Positions 1-5,905 of a DNA stretch of 6,865 bases are shown here, piece after piece; positions within the stretch are counted from its first letter, which is position 1, and each line of letters opens with the position of its first letter. Source of the DNA: Chitinophaga pinensis. GTDB taxonomy: Bacteria; Bacteroidota; Bacteroidia; Chitinophagales; Chitinophagaceae. Where the stretch lies: assembly GCA_943331145.2 (NCBI GenBank), contig CALQKL020000118.1, forward strand, positions 1 to 6,865, written 5' to 3'. The position numbers and the translations under genes were made by a program. The notes under the pieces were generated by a model, which saw only the letters and a program-made list of their open reading frames with translations, was not told the origin of the DNA and searched no databases.

Positions 1-840
1 CACACTTAATGGCGTTCTGTATTGTTGAAATGCATATCCTAATGACAATTGTTTTTTAATTTTAATCCCTGCAATTGCTGTAAAACTTTGTTGATAATGA
101 TAGCCTAAACCAGCCCAAAGCATATTTTTATGTTGGATCATTACGCCTGCTTCTGCATCAATAGGTGATCCATTTACATAAGAAATTGAAAAATTAGGAA
201 CAACCACATTTTCATCATCTGTTTTCCAATTATAATGACCAGCCATGAAATAATGTCTGTATAATTTACCTTCTGTATTCGCAGCTGATTTAATAAAATT
301 CAATTTCGACTGCATCAATTGTTGGGCAGAGAAACCAATATTTAAAGTGTTTGATTTATAATAAATACCAGCTGCTGCATCTCCTTTCATTTCTGTTCCG
401 CTGCTTGCCAACAATGGATCATTAGGAATGTAATTGCTAAATGATGATTTATCAATTCTGTATTGCATAAACATTCCAGCCAAACCAAACATCAATCTTT
501 TTCCATTATCAAAATCCAAACTATACGAAACATTAATTTGACCACCAGTTCTGCTGGTTGGACCAGTTTTGTCTGTATATAGTACCAAGCCTACTCCAGT
601 TTTTTTTGATTGAAAATAATGATCTCCAAACAAGAAAGTAGTTTGAGGTCCACCTGGCATTCCCGACCACATTTTTCTATACGCAACACCAATCGATGAT
701 TTATCCTCAGCCCCTGATGCTGCTGGGTTATGTATATAATTATGCTTGACGAATTGAGCCACTTTAAAAACCTGTTGTGCATTTGTATTAGATGCTAAAA
801 GCAAACATAATGATGCAGATATAATAAGTTTGATACGCAT
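1..840 (-). CDS. PorP/SprF-family type IX secretion outer membrane protein (3' end cut by window)
   Basis: The frame is open for 280 residues from an ATG at 840 to the window edge, so the C-terminus is missing; family members usually run to roughly 300-350 residues. Residues 1-21 look like a signal peptide: a basic MRIK start, a hydrophobic stretch and an ASNTNA end before QQVF. The mature N-terminus has the family hallmarks: an HNPA motif at 37-40, YRKMWSG at 54-60 and GPQTT at 64-68. Alternating hydrophobic, glycine- and aromatic-rich strands follow, as expected of an outer membrane beta-barrel. PorP/SprF proteins act at the outer membrane in T9SS secretion or surface retention of specific substrates; SprF is needed for SprB in Flavobacterium johnsoniae. 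The gene starts 38 bp after the stop of the large type B sorting-domain gene on the same strand, so co-transcription and a dedicated partnership are likely, by inference. The leader is A-rich (eight A's ending 4 bases before the ATG) with no Shine-Dalgarno, as is usual in Bacteroidota. Family assignment is strong; which paralogue this is cannot be told. Confidence 0.93.
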   Translation of the reverse strand, partial: MRIKLIISASLCLLLASNTNAQQVFKVAQFVKHNYIHNPAASGAEDKSSIGVAYRKMWSGMPGGPQTTFLFGDHYFQSKKTGVGLVLYTDKTGPTSRTGGQINVSYSLDFDNGKRLMFGLAGMFMQYRIDKSSFSNYIPNDPLLASSGTEMKGDAAAGIYYKSNTLNIGFSAQQLMQSKLNFIKSAANTEGKLYRHYFMAGHYNWKTDDENVVVPNFSISYVNGSPIDAEAGVMIQHKNMLWAGLGYHYQQSFTAIAGIKIKKQLSLGYAFQQYRTPLSV

Positions 841-878
841 GTTGTTTTTTTTATTCTGTTTGATAATTTGTATTCCGA

Positions 879-3800
879 TTAACGCATTATGGTTACATTT
901 CCTTTAAGGATTTGTTGTGTATTGCCGCTTAATTTAGCTTTGATTACATAGTAATAAGTACCATCTGGCAAAGGATTGTTTTTATTTGTACCATTCCAGT
1001 CGTTACGATAATCATCTGAGTGATATACTAACCCACCCCATCTATTGTAAACATCTACAACTGCTTTAGTTACACATGTTCCGTTATACACAATCCATTT
1101 TTCGTATTGTCCATCACCATTTGGTGTAAATACTGGAGATGGATCCAAACATGGACCAGTAACGGTTACAATTACATTATCACTTGCCTTGCATCCAAAT
1201 GGATTGGTTACAGTTAATGTATATTCAGTTGTTGATCTCGGGTTAGCTACAGGTGTTAAAATGCTTGTTGAATTTAATCCTGTTGATGGTGTCCATAAAT
1301 AGGTACCCGCATCAGCAGTTGCTGTTAGTGTAGTTGATGAACCATTTAAAATGGTTACAGGTAATCCAGCATCAACTGTTGGTGTTGGATTTACCGTTAT
1401 TTGAATGGTTGCAGGTATTGAACATGCATTCCCAGGAATTGAATAGGTAATTGCAAAAGTTCCAACCCCAGAAGTTGCAGGATTAAAGCTTGTTCCAGTT
1501 ACACCTGTACCAGTAAACACACCACCTGCTGTATTAGGAACCAGTTGAACCGCAGCATCATCAATACACAAATTATTTACTTGCTGGACCGCTAACGTCA
1601 ATGCTTGTGTTACAACAATTGAGCTTGTTGCTGTTCCTACACAACCCGCATTAGTCGTATATGTATACGTAATGGTGAAAGTTCCTGGGCCAGCTGCTGC
1701 TGGATCAAAAATACCATTTGTAACACCAGTTCCTGTATACACACCAGTTCCAACACCTGCAGCAGTTGCAGGTGAACCTCCTGTTAGTGCAAATGGAGTA
1801 TTGTTTGTACAAACACCATTTAGATTAGCGAAACTTACTGTTGGCAAAGCATTTACAGTTATTGATTGTGTAAAGCTTGAAGATGAACATCCTGTTGTTG
1901 ATATCACAGAAAGTGTTATCGTATAATTACCTATGGTTGTATAAGTATGCGTTTGTGGATTTCCGTTAGTTGCATTAACTACTGCTGTTCCATCTCCAAA
2001 ATTCCATACCCATTGAGCTATAGAACCAGAAGCAATGGTTGAAGTATTTGTAAAGGTTACATTTTGTCCTTGACATGTATTTGTAGCCGCTGTGAATCCA
2101 GCAACAGGTTGAGCTGAAAGATTGATGGTTACGGTTGAATCATCATAACACCCTTCCAAAGTAACTACATGTTGTGTTACTGTAAATGTACCACCAGTAG
2201 AAAATTCATGTGTAGGACTTTGTAAAATTGAAGTGTCATTTATTCCACTTCCAGGATCTCCAAAAGTCCATTCCCACAAATCAAGGTTTAAACCATTTCC
2301 AACTGAATTATCCGTGAATTGGATTGGCGGATTTAAACAACCTGCGTTATTTGTATATGAAAAACTTGCAGTTGGACCTTGAATAACATTTACGTTATAA
2401 TTAAATTTCTGTTCGCCATTACATCCGTCAGGAATTGGGCTAACCGCAGTAACTTCTACTGGTAATAAACCTACTTGACTGTAAACATATTGTGTTGGAT
2501 TTTGGAATACATAAATCCATTGGTTGTTTACGCTAAAACTATCAATAGGTGTAGGGTTAGTAACGGTGAAAGAACTTGAAGGTGTCAAAGCTGCATTATT
2601 ATTAAAATTCCAGGTAATGCTCACTGGTCTATATGACAGTGTAGCATAAACGTAGAATTCATTATTGCGACAAGCATTGCTTGCTGTTCCTGTTCCATAT
2701 AAATTTTGTAATGAAAATCCTGTAAGTAAATTTTTCACATTTGTTCCTGCATTATATGCATAACTCTCATCACCTGCAACACCATAAGCTGTAGCGTTAA
2801 AGCCTTGACTAGCTGTTATGTTGTGGAAACCTTCGCTCACTGTTATTTGAGCATAAGAAGTTGATGGATCATAACTAGTAGGTATAAACGCAGCTCCATA
2901 GTTTACCCCGTCTAGTTGGAAAGAACTTGCTGCTGCTGTTGGAATTGCTACGTTCAAATAATGAGATCTGCTGTTTGTGTTACCCAAAGGTGAAGAAACG
3001 AAATTAACAGTATCAATGGTTTGTTGTAATGAGCTCAAATAAACCATTTCAGGATCTCCTATATTATCAGGGTTATCACATTCTCCATTTGTGCTCATGT
3101 ACTGAGCTACCATAATTGCCTTATCAGCTTCAATTACATCTACTGTGGCAGCAGTATTGAAATATTCGTAATACTGATTGTTGATTAACCCTGTTAATAC
3201 AACGCCATTCTTTTTAACTATCGTTGCAGGATTACCCACTAAAATACGATAATGATTTTTTGTTAATGGAATGGTTGGTATCGTTACCACTTTTGTACCC
3301 CAAGCTTGTTTAGGAAACATTTGTTGGAATAAATTATCGCCACTACCATTTGATCCATTATCACAATCAATTGTAATTTTACTGCTTCCTGAATACATTG
3401 CAAAAGGCTTACAGCCTGTAGTTGTGCTTATTGATTTAACTACAGTTCCTGTTAAGTCATTTCCTGTATATAAATTAGGACGACCAGTTGACTTACCAAA
3501 CAGATTCAAGATTTCACCTTTGTTTAATAACTGCGTAAACGTTGAACCAGCCGCATGTGTATCTGTTTCAACACCTGCAGGAAGTGTTACTTCTATCGTT
3601 GTATTATCTTCAGTTGCTACTACAAACAAAAATGATTTACCATTTGAATTGTTGCTACGTTGTGTAAAATTCAACGATGTATATTCTTTACCCAAAGTAG
3701 GTGTTGGAAATAAAACAGAAGCAGCATAAACTTGACTGGTTATTGCATGGCAGTAAACCACAATTTGTGTATCAGATGATATTTTAATTCCTGATGTATA

Positions 3801-5645
3801 AACACCTTCATTTACAAGTCTTGCATCAGTAGCGCCAGATTCAGGTATTTCATTGCCATTGGTGGTAATTGTACTGTTGGCTGGAACAGTGTATACAATC
3901 GGCACAAATGCTGGAATATTCGGCATAGAAATTGTAACTGTTGCAGGAACATTATTTGTGTTGCTAAATGTAAATCTCATATCCTGAGAATTATCACTAT
4001 AGAATTTTTCTGTTGGGCCATAACCTACCCAAAACTCTTTTCCTTTATTGCTGAAACCTTGTGCAGTTTGTAAGCCACTAGGTAAGCCAACCCCACGAAC
4101 GCGTACATAAACTGTTGATGCTCCTGTTAAGATATTATCAACGCTATCGTCATAAGAACGAACTTGAGTAGGAGAAAACTTCACAAACACGTTTGTTGCT
4201 GCTAAAGTTCCATTGGTATATGGAATTTGAATTGTTGGATAATAAGGACCTGCATTGTTCAACGATATTCTAAAACCAGCAGGTGCATTTACTGTAATGT
4301 TTGATGCTGCAGGATTCAAATAAAATCCTGTCAAACTATACGATTGTGCTGTAGAATATGTGTTCTGCAATACATCTCCAAAATCAAGTACAGTTGGGTT
4401 AGCAAATAAAGTTGGTGTTGGAGGTGGTGTTGTAAATGAAATTTCATTGCCATAACCTGTTCCCACTGCATTTGTAGCATATGCTCTAACAAAGTAAGTT
4501 GTAGAAGGCAATAAGTTAATTATTGAACTAACATATGAACCTGTAGCAGTTCCGTCTGTAGTAACACTATTTGCAATTGTAGGATTTGCAGTTGTACCCC
4601 AACATACACCACTAAATCTAACAAGCGAACCTCCATCATCTGTAATGTTTCCACCACTATTTGCAGTAAAAATGGTGATGTTATTTGCAGGTGTTGTTGT
4701 TAAAGTTGGTATTACTGCTGGATCAGTTGTAAACGTTAGGTCATCGCCATAAGAAGTTCCTACAGCATTAGTAGCATAAGCCCTAACGTGATAGGTAGCG
4801 CCTGCCAATAATCCTGTAATTGGATGTGTATAAGTTCCAGTAGTTGGGCCATTTGTTGTAATGGTTGTCAAAGCAGTTGTTGGATTGATTGCAGTACCCC
4901 ACGCAAAGCCACTTACAGTTACACCAGATAAGCCACCACCTGTAATATCTCCACTTGCAGTTCCTGAATTACGCCCCGTTGCTGAAGCAGCCGTTGTTTG
5001 TACAGTTGGAGGTGGACCTCCTGGTGCTGCAGTTCCATTGAATACTACATTTTTAATGAAAACCTTACGACTTACAGAAGTTGAAGTACCTTCTGCATAA
5101 ACATACATGCGAATCATGTATGTATGACTGTTAGTAAACACTGTATTTAAAGTTCCGAAATTAATATTTGTAGTTCCGCCACTATTTGCGGTTTGAGCAG
5201 TGCCAAAAGGGATCCATGCGCCAGCTCCATCTACCTGATATGCCAATGAAAGTTTATGATTACCGCTTCCGCCAGAACATTTTGCAGCGAAAGTCAAACC
5301 TGTAATCGTTAAATCATAACCACCGATAGGTGATAGTGGAAAATCAACATGATAACCATTTGTTGGTGTGCTAATCCAAGGCCCTGTTGTGATTTGGCAA
5401 CGATAGCCATCTGTATTGTGAGACCCTGGAATTTCAAAACCAATACCAGGCGCCATGTCTCCAGCAGTAACTAAAGCGGCTTGTGTGCCAGCTAACGCTG
5501 ATGTTTTATCAGATGTCAATACCCATGTAGAAGTGAATTGGGCATTGGTTTTAATGCCTATAATTGACAGAAATAAAATTGAAAAAAATGCAGCCAATAC
5601 TTGTTGAATTTTCAACTTATTAACCAGCGTGTAATAGTTCTTCAT
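879..5645 (-). CDS. Large T9SS type B (gliding-motility-associated CHU_C) multidomain adhesin-like surface protein
   Basis: Complete gene of 1588 residues. The ATG at 5645 is the likely start: a signal peptide follows it (hydrophobic 16-31, cleavage near NAQ at 34-36) and an in-frame TAG lies at 5664-5666. Visible architecture: N-terminal beta-sandwich about 37-205; two FN3-like repeats 213-307 and 313-406; an Ig-like beta-sandwich about 410-522; a long region resembling the IgGFc-binding protein N-terminal domain, opening with GKEFWVGYG at 535-543 and running to about 975; a linker module about 990-1090; PKD domains at 1091-1178 (WEWTFGD at 1124-1130) and 1180-1266 (WVWNFGDGT at 1212-1220); two similar Ig-like repeats 1267-1346 and 1347-1420; another Ig-like module 1421-1497; and a C-terminal sorting domain 1502-1588. 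The last carries FTPNGDG (1506-1512), VYNRWG (1532-1537), LPDGTYYY (1559-1566) and a KGNVTIMR end, typical of the type B signal recognised by T9SS. The protein should cross the inner membrane by Sec and be placed on the cell surface by T9SS, probably with the downstream PorP/SprF protein. No catalytic motif is visible, so adhesion is the favoured role; the ligand is unknown. Confidence 0.95.
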   Translation of the reverse strand: MKNYYTLVNKLKIQQVLAAFFSILFLSIIGIKTNAQFTSTWVLTSDKTSALAGTQAALVTAGDMAPGIGFEIPGSHNTDGYRCQITTGPWISTPTNGYHVDFPLSPIGGYDLTITGLTFAAKCSGGSGNHKLSLAYQVDGAGAWIPFGTAQTANSGGTTNINFGTLNTVFTNSHTYMIRMYVYAEGTSTSVSRKVFIKNVVFNGTAAPGGPPPTVQTTAASATGRNSGTASGDITGGGLSGVTVSGFAWGTAINPTTALTTITTNGPTTGTYTHPITGLLAGATYHVRAYATNAVGTSYGDDLTFTTDPAVIPTLTTTPANNITIFTANSGGNITDDGGSLVRFSGVCWGTTANPTIANSVTTDGTATGSYVSSIINLLPSTTYFVRAYATNAVGTGYGNEISFTTPPPTPTLFANPTVLDFGDVLQNTYSTAQSYSLTGFYLNPAASNITVNAPAGFRISLNNAGPYYPTIQIPYTNGTLAATNVFVKFSPTQVRSYDDSVDNILTGASTVYVRVRGVGLPSGLQTAQGFSNKGKEFWVGYGPTEKFYSDNSQDMRFTFSNTNNVPATVTISMPNIPAFVPIVYTVPANSTITTNGNEIPESGATDARLVNEGVYTSGIKISSDTQIVVYCHAITSQVYAASVLFPTPTLGKEYTSLNFTQRSNNSNGKSFLFVVATEDNTTIEVTLPAGVETDTHAAGSTFTQLLNKGEILNLFGKSTGRPNLYTGNDLTGTVVKSISTTTGCKPFAMYSGSSKITIDCDNGSNGSGDNLFQQMFPKQAWGTKVVTIPTIPLTKNHYRILVGNPATIVKKNGVVLTGLINNQYYEYFNTAATVDVIEADKAIMVAQYMSTNGECDNPDNIGDPEMVYLSSLQQTIDTVNFVSSPLGNTNSRSHYLNVAIPTAAASSFQLDGVNYGAAFIPTSYDPSTSYAQITVSEGFHNITASQGFNATAYGVAGDESYAYNAGTNVKNLLTGFSLQNLYGTGTASNACRNNEFYVYATLSYRPVSITWNFNNNAALTPSSSFTVTNPTPIDSFSVNNQWIYVFQNPTQYVYSQVGLLPVEVTAVSPIPDGCNGEQKFNYNVNVIQGPTASFSYTNNAGCLNPPIQFTDNSVGNGLNLDLWEWTFGDPGSGINDTSILQSPTHEFSTGGTFTVTQHVVTLEGCYDDSTVTINLSAQPVAGFTAATNTCQGQNVTFTNTSTIASGSIAQWVWNFGDGTAVVNATNGNPQTHTYTTIGNYTITLSVISTTGCSSSSFTQSITVNALPTVSFANLNGVCTNNTPFALTGGSPATAAGVGTGVYTGTGVTNGIFDPAAAGPGTFTITYTYTTNAGCVGTATSSIVVTQALTLAVQQVNNLCIDDAAVQLVPNTAGGVFTGTGVTGTSFNPATSGVGTFAITYSIPGNACSIPATIQITVNPTPTVDAGLPVTILNGSSTTLTATADAGTYLWTPSTGLNSTSILTPVANPRSTTEYTLTVTNPFGCKASDNVIVTVTGPCLDPSPVFTPNGDGQYEKWIVYNGTCVTKAVVDVYNRWGGLVYHSDDYRNDWNGTNKNNPLPDGTYYYVIKAKLSGNTQQILKGNVTIMR
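1386..1847 (-). repeat. Two Ig-like repeats sharing a TGTGVT motif within the type B surface protein
   Basis: Residues 1267-1346 and 1347-1420 look like copies of one beta-sandwich module. Each has an early cysteine (C1279, C1360), then a G(V)(Y/F)TGTGVT turn followed by a (G/T)-x-F-(D/N)-P-A segment, then a G-x-GTF-x-ITY strand, and a late cysteine (C1335, C1408). The second copy is a few residues shorter. This module often appears in strings just ahead of CHU_C sorting domains, and here it sits between the PKD pair and the last Ig-like module. No enzymatic motif is present. Confidence 0.7.
4428..5009 (-). repeat. Two tandem FN3-like repeats encoded within the type B surface protein
   Basis: Residues 213-307 and 313-406 are homologous modules of 95 and 94 residues with a five-residue linker. 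Both begin with PT and a Thr-rich strand, carry a WGT motif near the middle followed by NPT, and end in an (A/T)TY-VRAYATNAVGT-YG block and an FTT terminus. Eleven residues (VRAYATNAVGT) are identical between copies, but six of those codons differ synonymously. The second copy has a cysteine (C348) before WGT where the first has alanine. Such modules in exported Bacteroidota proteins are usually spacers that hold binding domains away from the cell surface; that role here is inferred. Confidence 0.8.
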
Positions 5646-5677
5646 GTAATAAAAATTTAGAATCTAATTGTGTTACT

Positions 5678-5709
5678 TTAAAGTATAAAATAGGCATGAA
5701 AGCTACAAA
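5678..5709 (-). promoter_or_regulatory. Tentative Bacteroidota-type promoter for the type B surface protein operon
   Basis: On the minus strand a TTTG (5709-5706) is followed after 20 bases by TACTTTAA (5685-5678). This is compared with the known Bacteroidota primary-sigma pattern of TTTG, about 17-23 bases, then TAnnTTTG. The upstream box is exact, but the downstream box matches only four of six fixed positions. A start site a few bases further on would leave a leader of roughly 25 bases before the ATG at 5645. The region is very A/T-rich, so a chance match is easily possible. No Shine-Dalgarno sequence is seen before the ATG. Confidence 0.25.
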
Positions 5710-5790
5710 AAACTATCAGAAGCGATTGCGCTTAATTGAATTATCTATGCAAACGTTCCCAAAATTCTAATAAATTGAACCATAAGCTTT

Positions 5791-5886
5791 TGAATACTGG
5801 AAACTAGATGCCGGATCTAGATATTGGATAATGAATTCTAGATGCTTGATACTGCATACCAGATACTGATATTTGATGCTTGATGG
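5791..5886. repeat. Degenerate heptanucleotide tandem array, about 14 units, consensus T(G/A/T)GATAC on the plus strand
   Basis: Read on the plus strand, 5791-5886 splits into 14 consecutive units: twelve of 7 bases and two of 6 (5812-5817 and 5867-5872), 96 bases in all. Units include TGAATAC, TGGAAAC, TAGATGC, TAGATAT, TTGATAC, TGCATAC, CAGATAC and TTGATGG. The GAT core is the best-kept part. CTAGATGC occurs exactly twice, at 5804-5811 and 5838-5845. The array fills the gap between the stop of the type A gene (20 bases away) and the upstream region of the type B gene. It is probably an old, decayed short-sequence tandem repeat. Its role, if any, is unknown; it could act in the 3' untranslated RNA of the type A gene or as a spacer. 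Confidence 0.7.
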
Positions 5887-5905
5887 CCTTAAAATAAACC
5901 GTATT

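Larger units (their letters stand above)
5646..5905. other. Intergenic region between the type A and type B secreted-protein genes
   Basis: This 260-bp gap is the only sizeable non-coding stretch in the window. From the type A gene side it holds a weak A/T inverted repeat overlapping the stop codon (5890-5908), the heptanucleotide array (5791-5886), a plain A/T-rich stretch, a small hairpin AAGCG-CAAT-CGCTT (5720-5733, written for the minus strand), the tentative promoter, and a 12-bp perfect palindrome (5674-5685). No convincing open reading frame, RNA gene or strong rho-independent terminator is visible. Confidence 0.7.

Noticed and set aside
591..782. 63-codon minus-strand open frame inside the PorP/SprF gene
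   Set aside because: It lies in a different frame from the 280-residue PorP/SprF reading, which has a signal peptide and family motifs; its own translation looks like nothing recognisable.
1672..1926. 84-codon plus-strand open frame antisense to the Ig-like/PKD region
   Set aside because: It is Pro/Val-rich, the expected complement of Gly/Thr-rich codons in the real gene, with no independent sign of coding.
3271..3729. 152-codon plus-strand open frame antisense to the IgGFc-like region
   Set aside because: It is a shadow of the well-supported minus-strand gene; there is no signal sequence, domain or start context, and the antisense strand happens to lack stops.
4861..5100. 79-codon plus-strand open frame antisense to the first FN3-like repeat
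   Set aside because: Its Pro/Val/Ala-rich composition is explained by the codons of the opposite strand, and no family is recognisable.
5706..5733. Hairpin AAGCG-CAAT-CGCTT followed by a run of six T's on the minus strand, as a terminator
   Set aside because: The stem is only five pairs and the T run starts about seven bases after it, outside usual intrinsic terminator geometry. The T run also fits a promoter box.
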